Both the position numbers and the translations under genes were made by a program. This document shows positions 7,138-16,808 of a stretch of DNA of 16,911 nt, piece by piece. A model generated the notes under the pieces. That model did no database searches and was not told where the DNA came from. It saw only the letters and a list, made by a program, of their open reading frames with translations. Position 1 is the first letter of the stretch, and the number at the start of each line of letters is the position of its first letter. Origin of the DNA: CAZVFX01 sp964626565 (lineage in GTDB: Bacteria; Myxococcota_A; UBA9042; CAIXZC01); the NCBI GenBank assembly GCA_964626565.1, contig CAZVFX010000142.1:1-16911 (forward strand). The letters run 5' to 3'.

Positions 7138-10100
7138 CTACCAGCCGTCGCAACTTACCCGCAACTTCTCATAGCTCGGGTAACAATCGCCCAGGCGTAT
7201 GTGCAGGTTGCCGTTTTGTTCAGCATACTCCGTCTTCCAGGTATAGTCGTCAGCCTGGCAGTGAGTCGTGGTACTGTACGCGCAACTCCGGTAGCTTCCC
7301 GGCACCTGCCCGTTGCCTTGCTGGCACGTTGACCAGCCGGTATTGCCGTTGGTGGCCAGCGCGCACCAGTTGGGGCAGTTGCGCTTCTCCGAATCGTTGC
7401 CGTACACGCTGATGTGCCACAGATCCTTGTTGATATATGCAGGGCAGGTTGCGGAAGGCACCAACACCTGTGCGTCGATGCAGGTGTCGCCCTGCCACTC
7501 CACGCAACGCACCTTGAGCCCGAAGTTTTCAACCACCGCCTCGGTGTTGCCCGGAACCAGCACGTCGAGCACAAGTTGAATGCAATCGGTGCTGCACGAA
7601 TCGTTGTTGTTCAAATTCCCGTCATCGCACTGCTCGCCGGGGTCTACGACGCCGTTGCCGCAGCAGTCGGATAGAATCTCGGCCCCACATCCTTGCGCCG
7701 GGTCACACCCTTCCACCGTGCACTCGTTCCCGTCGTCCGGGCAGACAACTTCCTCGCCGGGGAGGCACTCTCCCTGCCCACATTCGTCGCCATCGGTACA
7801 CACGTTGTCATCGTCGCACGGTTGATTGTTGGCCGAATAGACGCACCCCACCGCCGGGTCGCAGTTGTCGTTGGTGCAGATGTTGGCATCGTCGCATTCC
7901 AGAAGACCGGTGGTCAGACACTCCCCGCCCGCACAATGGTCCCCGGTGGTACACTCATTGTCGTCGGTGCAGCCCGCCGCGTTGTCCACGTGTAGGCAGC
8001 CGGTACCAGGGTCACAGGAGTCGTCGGTGCATGGGTTTTCATCATCACACGAGAGCTCGCCGATGCCCGCGCACGCACCGCCACCGCAAACATCGCCCGT
8101 GGTGCAGATATTGTCGTCGCTGCAGGGCAGCGTATTGGCAGTGTGGAGACAACCTTCGGCCGGGTCACAGGAGTCGCTGGTGCAGAAGTTGCCGTCCTCA
8201 CAGTCCAGCATACCGGTAACCAGGCACGCACCGCCGGTGCAGTGGTCTCCCTCGGTGCAGGCGTTGCCGTCGTCGCACTCACCCGCATTGGGAATGAACT
8301 GGCAGCCCACATCGGGGTCACACGCGTCGTCGGTACAAGTGTTGAAATCGTCGCACAACAGAGCCCCTGACGAGATGCACTCTCCCAAATGGCAGTGGTC
8401 CCCGGTGGTGCAGACGTCCTCATCGTCACACGGGTCGGAATTCAAGGTGTAGGCACAGCCCGTGTCCGGGCTGCAGGCGTCGTCGGTGCATGGATTCTCA
8501 TCCCAGCAGTCGGTCAGCCCAGCAAACGTGCACTGGCCCAGCTCGCAGTGGTCTCCTTCGGTACACGCATTTCCGTCGTCGCAATTCCCTTCCGCAGGTA
8601 CGTGCAGGCACGCGCCCTGGTCCCCGCACGAGTCGGCGGTACAGGGATTGCCGTCGTCGCAATCGGGGGCAAGACCTGGGAGGCAACCCTCCTCCGGGTC
8701 GCAAACCTCGAACCCGTTGCACTGGTCTCCATCATCGCAAACCAGCGGCTCACCAAAGGTGCAGCCGGTACCCGGGTCGCACCCTTCCGTTCCGTTGCAT
8801 ACGTTCCCATCGTCGCACAGCAAGGGGGGACCTCCCAGACACTGCTCTTCCTGACATGAATCGGAGGTGGTACACGCATTGCCGTCATTGCAAGGTAGTG
8901 TGTTGGTGCTAAAAAAGCAGCCGGTTTCGGGGGCGCAGTCGTCGTCGGTGCACAAGTTCCCGTCGTTACAATTGACGCCCGGGCCTGCGGTGCAGACCCC
9001 GTCCGCGCACGTGTCGGCCAGGGTGCATAGGTCCCCATCCTCGCAAGGATAGCCCTCGTGGAAGGGGAGGAAGGAACACCATCCGGTCTGGGGGTCGCAC
9101 CAGGGCTTCAGGCACACGGCGTCCGCCCCGTCGGGTTCGTCACATTCAACCACACTTCCTTCGACCACGACACACTTGTGCGGGATCTGCCCGGTGTCGC
9201 ACGTCAAGATGCCGGTGCACAGGTCCCCGTCGTCGAATTCGAGGCAATCAGCGTCGACGCTACAGTCACACGCCACCGCTTCCCCATGGCATTCGCCCGC
9301 GTCGCAATGGTCACCCAGAGTACAGGGATCTCCGTCATCGCAGCCACCGGGTTGCGGCGGGTACTCGCACCCGCCCGTTTCAGTGCAGATGTTGTCGGTG
9401 CACGGATTCTCGTCGTCGCACTCCACCGGGTCCCCGACGCAGACGCCGTTGGCGCAATGGTCGGCCACGGTACACGGGTTCCCGTCTATGCACTCCCCTT
9501 CGTCCAGCGCGACGTATTCGCACCCTTCCTCGCCGTTACAAATGTCCTGGGTACAGCCGTTGTCGTCGTTACAAAGATTGACGTAATCCCCGCCCACCTC
9601 CAGCGGTTCATCCACGTCTCCATCGCAATCATCGTCGATTCCGTTGCACTGCTCTTCCGCCGGAACCGCGGCGTCGCAGGGGGACAGACCTTCCGCCGCG
9701 CATACCCGCATCCCGGTGCACACTCCCCACTCGTTTTCGACTTCGCAGCCGGTCCACAAACTCAACGCAGCGGAAGCCGCGGTACAAGGGCATTCTCCCG
9801 CATCGGCCACGCACTGAGTCGTCTCAATGCCGTCCACCGTTGCCGCGGTCAAACATGAAAAACCCCAGGGGCAGTCGGCACCGCTTTCACACCCTCCTCC
9901 ACAGAAGTTTTCACCCGCGCCATAACTGACGCATACATCCTCCGCACCACCCGGCGCCTTGCACCCGTCAGCCGAAGTGCACGGCTTGCACAAGTTTGAA
10001 AACTCACTCACGCACACAAAGACCACGTCGGGACCGCCCGCGCCCACCTGCTTGCACCCCCATCCCTGGGGACATTCCTCCTGGCAGGTTTCGGAACACA

Positions 10101-10410
10101 CACTCTCACCCATGTGCTCAACGCACCATCCCGACAGGCAATCCGCATTTTCCGCGCACGGGTCGAGAAAGCACCCTTCCCCAGCCTCGCATGCAGGCCC
10201 CGGGATCTCGAAGCCGAAGTCAAGGTTCAAGTCAAGCGCTACTTCATCCGGGATCCGCACCTCCGGCTCCCAGGCGTCCGGTACTCCCGCGTCCTCGGAG
10301 ATGAATTCCCCGGTCAAGTCGGGGGCGACTGCCAAATCGGGACCGGCCGGGCCGGAGGAGCAGGCGAGCAAGAGCAAACAAGCAACTGCAACAACAAAGG
10401 GACGGCGCAT
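7138..10410 (-). CDS. Giant lipoprotein of alternating CTDC-like cysteine-rich repeats
   Basis: 1090 residues. The ATG at 10410 is preferred over in-frame starts further upstream. It has a GGAGA site 6 nt before it and is followed directly by a lipoprotein signal peptide with lipobox LLAC (Cys17). An acidic linker and a Cys-rich neck (about 50-235) resemble those of the lipoprotein starting at 5425. One MopE motif (QCNGIDDDCDGDVDE, about 252-268) follows. Residues about 270-915 carry roughly 22 units of ~24 residues. They mostly alternate between a form like CDDENPCTDDSCDPGTGC and one like CDDGNACTEGDHCxxGxC, which resemble the Dictyostelium CTDC repeat (PF00526). A single Myxococcus cysteine-rich motif (CGNGVVDPGEQCDDGN, TIGR02232-like) lies near 915-942. 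The last ~148 residues are an unrecognised domain with ten cysteines. It is probably a long disulfide-stiffened surface stalk and heads the run ending in higBA and the fibrinogen-domain lipoprotein. Confidence 0.9.
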   Translation of the reverse strand: MRRPFVVAVACLLLLACSSGPAGPDLAVAPDLTGEFISEDAGVPDAWEPEVRIPDEVALDLNLDFGFEIPGPACEAGEGCFLDPCAENADCLSGWCVEHMGESVCSETCQEECPQGWGCKQVGAGGPDVVFVCVSEFSNLCKPCTSADGCKAPGGAEDVCVSYGAGENFCGGGCESGADCPWGFSCLTAATVDGIETTQCVADAGECPCTAASAALSLWTGCEVENEWGVCTGMRVCAAEGLSPCDAAVPAEEQCNGIDDDCDGDVDEPLEVGGDYVNLCNDDNGCTQDICNGEEGCEYVALDEGECIDGNPCTVADHCANGVCVGDPVECDDENPCTDNICTETGGCEYPPQPGGCDDGDPCTLGDHCDAGECHGEAVACDCSVDADCLEFDDGDLCTGILTCDTGQIPHKCVVVEGSVVECDEPDGADAVCLKPWCDPQTGWCSFLPFHEGYPCEDGDLCTLADTCADGVCTAGPGVNCNDGNLCTDDDCAPETGCFFSTNTLPCNDGNACTTSDSCQEEQCLGGPPLLCDDGNVCNGTEGCDPGTGCTFGEPLVCDDGDQCNGFEVCDPEEGCLPGLAPDCDDGNPCTADSCGDQGACLHVPAEGNCDDGNACTEGDHCELGQCTFAGLTDCWDENPCTDDACSPDTGCAYTLNSDPCDDEDVCTTGDHCHLGECISSGALLCDDFNTCTDDACDPDVGCQFIPNAGECDDGNACTEGDHCTGGACLVTGMLDCEDGNFCTSDSCDPAEGCLHTANTLPCSDDNICTTGDVCGGGACAGIGELSCDDENPCTDDSCDPGTGCLHVDNAAGCTDDNECTTGDHCAGGECLTTGLLECDDANICTNDNCDPAVGCVYSANNQPCDDDNVCTDGDECGQGECLPGEEVVCPDDGNECTVEGCDPAQGCGAEILSDCCGNGVVDPGEQCDDGNLNNNDSCSTDCIQLVLDVLVPGNTEAVVENFGLKVRCVEWQGDTCIDAQVLVPSATCPAYINKDLWHISVYGNDSEKRNCPNWCALATNGNTGWSTCQQGNGQVPGSYRSCAYSTTTHCQADDYTWKTEYAEQNGNLHIRLGDCYPSYEKLRVSCDGW

Positions 10411-10447
10411 GGAGAGTCTCCGCAATTCAGTCATGAACACACGCCGC

Positions 10448-10476
10448 ATTTTAGTACACCAATGGCTCGGATACAA
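10448..10476 (-). promoter_or_regulatory. Candidate promoter for the leftward lipoprotein-rhomboid run
   Basis: On the minus strand TTGTAT (10476-10471) is followed after 17 bp by TAAAAT (10453-10448). The -10 matches five of six consensus positions, the -35 only three. It lies about 40 bp upstream of the ATG at 10410, a normal leader length. Confidence 0.4.
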
Positions 10477-10483
10477 TCGCGGC

Positions 10484-10513
10484 TTGTGAAGTGCCCCCTG
10501 GGTGGAATATACT
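10484..10513 (+). promoter_or_regulatory. Candidate promoter for the rightward lipoprotein gene
   Basis: TTGTGA (10484-10489) is followed after 18 bp by TATACT (10508-10513), five of six matches to the -10 consensus. The start would be near 10520, giving a leader of about 40 nt that carries GGAGGAG (10550-10556) ahead of the ATG at 10561. The two divergent promoters are back to back within 150 bp, so a shared regulator is possible. Confidence 0.5.
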
Positions 10514-10560
10514 AGCAATTCGATAGACCATGCATGAGCGGAGCGTTACGGAGGAGAAGA

Positions 10561-13500
10561 ATGACATTCAGGCACAACTTCTTACTTGCGCTGGCTGCGA
10601 TAGTGGCCGCGTGTGGAGCTGAAAGCACTGCACCTATTTCGTCCGGAGATGCGGAGATTCGTACCGACTCTTTATCCATAGATACGCGTGTGACACCCGA
10701 GGACGTTGTCGAAACCGCGCTCCCCGACACGGCAGTTCTTCCGGATGAAATCGCGCCCGGCATGGACCTCGTAGAGCTTGAAGATGTGCCGGCGGAACTT
10801 ACCGGACCCGACCTGCAGGACCTCCACTTCGAAGCCGAGGCCGCGTTCGAAACAACGCCCGACCTGCCGGACTTCCAGGAATTGGAAGCAGAGCTGCCTG
10901 AGACGGAGGACCTGGCCGAGGAGCTGGTGGACATCTGCTATCCGGCGGAAGACCCGGAAGAAGAGTGCAACGGCCTGGACGACGACTGCGACGGCGAAAC
11001 CGACGAAGGCCTGGAAGGGCTCCCCTGCCCCATTGAAAACGCCTGGGGCGTGTGCGCGGGGACACACTCGTGCCTGGACGGCCAGTGGGGCCAGTGCGAA
11101 GGAACGACGCCGTCTCAAGAGGTGTGCGACGGCAAAGACAACGATTGCGACACCGAAACCGACGAGTTCTTCCCGGACGAGGACGGCGATGGAATTGCCG
11201 ACTGCGTAGACGACGACGAAGACGGCGACGGAGTACCCAACAGCACCGATAACTGTTTTGGGGTTCCCAACGAAGGGCAGGAAGACCTGGACGAAGATGG
11301 CGTTGGGGATGCCTGCGACCAGGATGTGGACGGCGACGGCGTTCCCAACGCGGAGGACTGCGCGCCTGAAGACTCTGCGATCCATCCTTTTCAGTCGGAG
11401 CAGTGCAACGGCGTCGACGACGACTGCGACGGCATTGCCGACGAGAAGGATGCAGAGGGCTGCGCCAACCACTACCTGGACGGCGACGGTGACGGATACG
11501 GAGTGCCGGTCTGGCAATGCCTGTGCGAGCCCAAGGGAACCTATACCGTCACCGACTCCAACCTGCTTGACGACTGCAACGACGGCAACGAATCGGTCTT
11601 CCCGGGCAATCCGGAAGACTGCTCCACACCGATCGATGACAATTGCGACGGACAGGCCAACGACGCCGGGGCCGAGGGCTGCACACCCTGGCACAAAGAC
11701 TTCGACGGCGACGGCTTCGGCACGTCGGAATCCGCTTGCCTGTGCCAGCCGGAAGGAGACTTCAAGGCCGATATCCCGGGCGACTGCCTGGACGCCGACC
11801 CAGCGGTAAACCCCGATGCGCTGGAGGTGTGCGGCAACCTCAAGGACGACAACTGCGACGGAGACGTCGACGGTGAGGGGGCTGACGGATGCGTGTACTG
11901 GCACGAAGATGCGGACCAGGACGGCCACGGCGGTGCGGAGTTCAAATGCTTGTGTGAGCCGGAAGGCGCATTTTCCGCCACCTCCAGCGACGACTGCAAC
12001 GACGGCGATCCGGGGATCTACCCGGGCGCTCCGGAAGTTTGCAACTACCTCGACGACGACTGCGACGAGATCGAGGACCCTGCCGGCTCCACCGGCTGCC
12101 TCGTCCTCTTCCCCGACGGGGATGCCGACGGATACGGCGCACTGGCGGAGCCGCTGTGCCTGTGCGATGCGGAACCACCCTATACCGCGTCGGCCACCGG
12201 CGACTGCAACGACGATGACCCCGACGTCTTCCCTTCGGGGCTGGAAGTGTGCGACGAAAAGGACAACAACTGCAACGGCCTGGTGGACGAAGAGACCCTC
12301 AAGACATATTACCACGATTCAGACGGCGACGGCGTCGGCGCAGGTGCACCGGTACTGGCGTGCTCCGCCCCGGAAGATCACGTGGAGATCCCGGGTGACT
12401 GCGATGATGATGACCCGGACGTATTCCCCAACGGGCCCGAACTGTGCGACGACAAAGACAACGATTGCGACGGCATGGTTGACGACGGCGTACTCAACAC
12501 CTATTACCCCGATTGGGACAATGACCAGTTCGGCGCAGCCGCGCCCGCGGTGGCCGCGTGCAGCGCGCCGGAAGGGCACGTTGAAAACCCCGGCGACTGC
12601 AACGATTTTAATGGCGACATCTATCCCGGCGCACCGGAAGTCTGCAACGACCTGGACGAGGACTGCGACTGGATTCCCGACAACGGCCTGGAAAAGATCG
12701 TCATGTATAAGGACCTGGACGATGACGGCTTCGGCTCCGAAAACTCCAGCGGCATGGCACACTGCCTGGTTGACAGCGACGGTGACGGAGAAGGGGACTC
12801 GGCGGCCGAAGGTTACAGCTTGGACAAAACCGACTGCAACGACGCCAACAGCACCGTCTACCCGGGCGCGCCCGAACTGTGTGCGGATACCATAAAGAAC
12901 GACTGCAACCTGGCAGTGGCCAACAGCACCTGTTTCGAAATGTGCGAAGGAGCCTGGCCTGTCCAGATTGACATGGGGATCTACCACGTGACCACCGCGC
13001 AGATGGACAAGGATAACGAGTGGGAGATAGTCTATGCGGGCAAGGGGATCATCAGAGTGATGGAACACGACGGCACCACCAAGTGGGAGAAGGCCGAAAA
13101 CACCGGCTATTCCAGCCCAGCACTGGCGGACATGAACGGAAACGGACATCTGGACATCGTACAGAACCTCAACGGCGACACGGTCATTATTGACGGCTGG
13201 ACCGGCGTTCAGATCGCGTCAGTCCCGGTAGGCAATGCATACCACCACTACGGGCTTAGCATCTTCGACATGGACCACGACGGCACTATGGATCTAATAC
13301 CGTCAGTCACCAGCCCGCCCCATCGCATCATCTACCTGAACCCCGACCTGACGGTCAAACAGACGGTGGACCTGCAGGAACCGGTGGTCGAACAGTGGGT
13401 GAAGAGAATCCGGCCGGGAGTGTTCGACCTGGACGGGGACGGCATTCCTGAGGTGACCATCGCCAACGACGTCGGGCGGTTCTTCGTATTCAACGCTGCC

Positions 13501-14618
13501 GGGGAGCTCTTGAACGACCCCACAGGGACCGACCCTGAAAAACCGTGGTTCCATGTGACCGGGTACCCGGAATGGCTGCCCATGCCCTACCAGTTCCCAC
13601 AGTTCGCCGACGTGGACGGCAACGGAGTTGTGGAAGTGATGTACACTTATGCGACCCCATCTCCGGACTGGCAGAACAAGGAGCAACTCGTATGGAACCA
13701 GGATGGAACACAGCACGAACTATACGGTGCGGAGGTTCCCGTCTATGACACTCTGGCTGCGTTCAAGGCCCCCGTCGGACCCGACGGCAATCTTGATCAG
13801 TCCGGCAAGCTGTATACTTTCCGCGGACCGGTGGCCGACCTGGACAACGATGGCCTGTTCGAGAACATCTCCGACACCGTGGTCGGTGAAGGGGACGACA
13901 AAAAGAGCGTGCTGGCGATCACCAAGGGCGGCGAGGTACTGGACGGCTGGGTCGGCGTGACACCGTCATTCACTCTTCTCACCGATCTTGACCGGGACTC
14001 AAGAGCCGACGTAGTCTTCATCTCCGGAAAAAACAACAGCATCAACTGCTACCGCCTGGGTCCCGACACGTATGACGAGCGGCGGATTCTGGACTACGGA
14101 GTAATGGACGGCCTGGGGCGCAACAGGTACCGGACCGGCAACCTGGACCCGTATGAACCCAACGACAATCCATCGGCGCCCTTCGTTCCCGCAGACGGAA
14201 TGGACCCCATCTCCGCCTCCCGAGAGCGTTCCCAATCCGCTCGTTCCACAACAGTTGGAACAGTAACTCGAGCTGCTGGGCCAACGAGGTTCGAGCTCTG
14301 CTTGGCCACCAAGGAGACCGCGACTTCTACTGGGCGAAAGGGAGCCTGCTCTATGCCCAACTCGACGGCATGGAGAAAGACTTCGACCTGTACATGCACA
14401 TCTTCTCCAACGAAGGGGAGAACAGCCAGTACCTGGGGACGGAGTCCAGTACCAACCCGGTCGGGGAGGCCGACAAGGCCATGTGCCATCCGAACACCGA
14501 AGGTTCACCGTGTCAGACCGGAGCCATTCACGTTTACATCCTCGAGGTTCGCGGCAAGGACTCCGAGGCCGACTACGGCCCCTTCCCGTATCGGCTGCAC
14601 ACTAACTGGCTTCAGTAG
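10561..14618 (+). CDS. Giant lipoprotein: MopE stalk, FG-GAP-like propeller, PPC domain split by a frameshift
   Basis: The start at 10561 has GGAGGAG just upstream and a signal peptide ending in VAAC (Cys18); the ATG at 10534 lacks both. An acidic linker runs to about 135. Residues about 134-793 hold about ten MopE-like motifs and a TSP3-like stretch. Several sit in a ~75-residue unit with DGDGYG, CLCxPxG, DCNDxDP and EVCxxxDDNCDG. Residues about 794-1193 carry FG-GAP/VCBS-like calcium loops (DMNGNGHLDI, DMDHDGTMDL, DLDGDGIPEV, DVDGNGVVEV, DLDNDGLFE), as in a beta-propeller. DPYEPNDNPSAP then opens a PPC domain. After about 14215 the frame turns into arginine/threonine-rich nonsense running to 14697. 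The -1 frame continues the domain (SFHNSWNSNSSCW, GDRDFYWAKGSLLYAQLDG, DLYMHIF, VYILEVRGKD, YRLHTNWLQ) to a TAG at 14618. Joined, it gives about 1352 residues. A single missing base or a sequencing error is the simplest cause. Its 3' end overlaps the convergent radical SAM gene by 17 bp. Confidence 0.85.
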
Positions 14619-15747
14619 GGACAAACACCGCTTCCTCTTTGAGCCACCTGGCGATCAGACCCGACAAGGACTGGCCGATGCCCGGCAACTCACGTAACCC
14701 CGCTTCGCCCCTGGCGCCAAAGATCTCGCCAACACTCTCGGCCCATTCGTCCACCGTCCACGCACCCCGGCGGTAGGCCCAGATGCGGCGCTGGTCAGCC
14801 TGCTCCAATTCCAAGTCGCAAACCCGCAGAAACAGCCGTTCCGCGATACGCTTGTTCACCGCCAGAGGGCCGGGAAGGATCGGCCTGGGCATACGATCAG
14901 GGATGCCATGTTTCGCACACAGCCCACGCACCCGCAACGACAGCTTCCTCGCATACGCCGGCGCCGGACCGTGCTCAGGCGCGCCGTCCTCCTCCCAGTC
15001 GTACAGCAGCCGGAGACGTTCTTCGAACTCCGGCATCAGTCCGCACCCGGCAGCCAGGGTGCGCCGGGCCTGCTCACCTTCCATGGTGAGGCCGGCCCCG
15101 ATGACGAAACTGCCGCCGTGGTCCGTGAAAGCCCGGATCGCGTCGTCCAAGTGCTGTTCGCTGTCACCGACAAAGGGGATTATGGGCATAAGCGCGGCGC
15201 CCACCTGTATGCCTGAGTCGGCCAGCGCGGCCATCGCGCCGAGGCGCTGCTTGACCCCGGGACTGCGGGGCTCGAACGCACGCTTCAACGCCGGGTCCAC
15301 GTTGCTGAAGCTCAAAATCACTCCAACGTGAGCCGCACGATTGATCTCCTGCAACAGATCCAGGTCCCGGGTCAGCAGCGGGGAACGCTCGATGATCACC
15401 AACGGAAACCCGAACTCCAGCACCACCTCCAGCATCTTCCTAGACAGACCGTATCGCTTTTCCGCCGGCTGCTGCCAGTCGCCGCAAGTGATGATGTCCG
15501 GCTCCAACTTCCCAAGCTCTTTTCGCAGCAGTTCAACTACGTTGGTTTTGACCCGGATCACTTTGTCGAACACCTCCGGACCCCGGCGGCCGGCATACCT
15601 TCCGCCCCGGGAGTAACAGAACTCGCAGCCGCTGCGGCAGCCAACATACGGATTGGCGCCGTACTTGTGCCAGAACCACCCGCCGTCCACGTGCTTGTAC
15701 GCGTTCACCACTTTCCGAGCTTTGTACTCGTCGAATTCCAGCTTCAT
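14602..15747 (-). CDS. SplB-like radical SAM protein with C-terminal helix-hairpin-helix
   Basis: 381 residues. CRSGCEFC at 37-44 is the CxxxCxxC that binds the [4Fe-4S]-SAM cluster, and GANPYVGCRSGCEFCYSR is the usual N-terminal signature of the COG1533 (SplB-related, 'DNA repair photolyase') group. ITCGDWQQPAEK, VIIERSPLLTRDLDLLQ and VILSFSNVDPALKRAFEPRSPGV follow as in that group. Residues 351-370 (LRELPGIGQSLSGLIARWLK) look like a helix-hairpin-helix, a DNA-backbone-binding element. This fits a nucleic-acid substrate, although the reaction of most COG1533 proteins is unknown, and true spore photoproduct lyase activity should not be assumed. The start ATG overlaps the TGA of the upstream glycosyltransferase gene (ATGA, 15744-15747), so translation is coupled. 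Confidence 0.9.
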   Translation of the reverse strand: MKLEFDEYKARKVVNAYKHVDGGWFWHKYGANPYVGCRSGCEFCYSRGGRYAGRRGPEVFDKVIRVKTNVVELLRKELGKLEPDIITCGDWQQPAEKRYGLSRKMLEVVLEFGFPLVIIERSPLLTRDLDLLQEINRAAHVGVILSFSNVDPALKRAFEPRSPGVKQRLGAMAALADSGIQVGAALMPIIPFVGDSEQHLDDAIRAFTDHGGSFVIGAGLTMEGEQARRTLAAGCGLMPEFEERLRLLYDWEEDGAPEHGPAPAYARKLSLRVRGLCAKHGIPDRMPRPILPGPLAVNKRIAERLFLRVCDLELEQADQRRIWAYRRGAWTVDEWAESVGEIFGARGEAGLRELPGIGQSLSGLIARWLKEEAVFVPTEAS

Positions 15748-16808
15748 AGCACTTGCTCATAGACTTGAAACAGCTTCTCCATAAGCTCACCAGCATCGAA
15801 GCCGACGGGCGCCTCGGCCCTCCTCCCAACTGCACACCTGATGGCCCCTGCCAAGGCGTCAACATCACCCCACGGCACCAGCAAATCACCGCCCGGGTGC
15901 CACTCGGAAACACCGCCACTCTCCCACGCTGCCACAGGCACTCCCATACTGAGAGCTTCCAGACCCGAAATGCCGAAGGGCTCCTGCCAGCGGGGCGGAA
16001 AGACCAGCACCGCAGCTCTCCGGTAAAGGGCGGACAACTGCGGGTGGCCAAGCCAGCCGGTGACCTCGAATCCGGCCGCCTCCAGCCGGTTGCGTTCCGT
16101 TCCCGTTCCGGCGAACACCAGAGGCAATCCCACTCCTGAAAGTCTCCGGGCCTTCGCAGCATCCCAGACCCCCTTGGCGGCCACCAGCCTTCCGGCAAAC
16201 AGCACGCAAGGCGGGCCGTCCGCCTCGGCGAACCGGTCAAGGCCGTGGACAAAGGGCGGGATTACGTGGATTCGTTCCGCCGGGACTCCAACCGCGGCCA
16301 GCTCCCGTTTCATGTACTTCGACAGCACAGTCAGCCGCAGACCATTCAATCCGGCCAGGCGGCCGCTGGTCGCAGCAAAAATACGCTCGAAATAGGCGCG
16401 GTCATCGAAACAACGGGCGCACTGATCTTTGGACATGGGACTCGTACACACTTCCCCTTCCCGGGTTACCTTCCCCCTTCCCGGACAGAAGCTGCGGTGA
16501 TCCTGTACGGTCATCACCGAGGGGAACTCCCCGGCCCATTGCAGCACCTGTGGATTCACCACGTTGTGGAGGTGCACGAGGTCGGGAGAGAACGCGTCCT
16601 GCAGCGGCGCCAAGGCCACCGGCGCCGCTTCCCGGGCGTCCAGCCCCGGAATCAGGGTGACCGGGCAGGGCGACTCGGCAGTGCCATCCCCGGTGGCCAC
16701 GGCCAGATGCACCGTGTGCTTCTTCACCTGCTCGGCCAGTACGCCCAGCAGGTGCCAGTCCGCGCCACCTCTGGCGCTCAACCGGTCGGTTATGTGGAGT
16801 ATCCGCAT
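15744..16808 (-). CDS. GT4-family glycosyltransferase (GT-B fold)
   Basis: 354 residues. MRILHITDRLSARGGADWHL is the Rossmann-like N-terminus with the glycine-rich acceptor-side loop. LVHLHNVVNPQVL and VMTVQDHRSFCPG are typical of GT4 enzymes. VLFAGRLVAAKGVWDA begins the C-terminal nucleotide-sugar domain, and EPFGISGLE at 276-284 is the EX7E motif that contacts the donor sugar phosphate. GGVSEW and DLLVPWGDVDALA close the family pattern. Cysteines 108, 121, 130 and 133 (FCPG...C...CARC) form a possible zinc site, as seen in a subset of GT4 enzymes. It is probably a cytosolic enzyme adding a sugar to a glycan or lipid, with donor and acceptor unknown. The start has no Shine-Dalgarno at normal spacing; GAGGTAAGA lies upstream, separated by a hairpin. 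It is the first gene of a coupled pair with the radical SAM gene. Confidence 0.9.
   Translation of the reverse strand: MRILHITDRLSARGGADWHLLGVLAEQVKKHTVHLAVATGDGTAESPCPVTLIPGLDAREAAPVALAPLQDAFSPDLVHLHNVVNPQVLQWAGEFPSVMTVQDHRSFCPGRGKVTREGEVCTSPMSKDQCARCFDDRAYFERIFAATSGRLAGLNGLRLTVLSKYMKRELAAVGVPAERIHVIPPFVHGLDRFAEADGPPCVLFAGRLVAAKGVWDAAKARRLSGVGLPLVFAGTGTERNRLEAAGFEVTGWLGHPQLSALYRRAAVLVFPPRWQEPFGISGLEALSMGVPVAAWESGGVSEWHPGGDLLVPWGDVDALAGAIRCAVGRRAEAPVGFDAGELMEKLFQVYEQVL

Noticed and set aside
10672..12315. A long open frame on the minus strand opposite the MopE repeats of the rightward lipoprotein.
   Set aside because: It is the antisense of Asp-rich GAC/GAT codons, giving Val/Ile-rich text (VAVVV...), with no domain and no ribosome binding site. 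The sense strand has a lipobox and clear domains.
14216..14697. Continuation of the rightward lipoprotein in its original frame to 14697.
   Set aside because: The sequence is Arg/Thr/Ser-rich without PPC features, while the -1 frame carries the conserved domain and stops at 14618. The extension would also overlap the radical SAM gene by about 96 bp.
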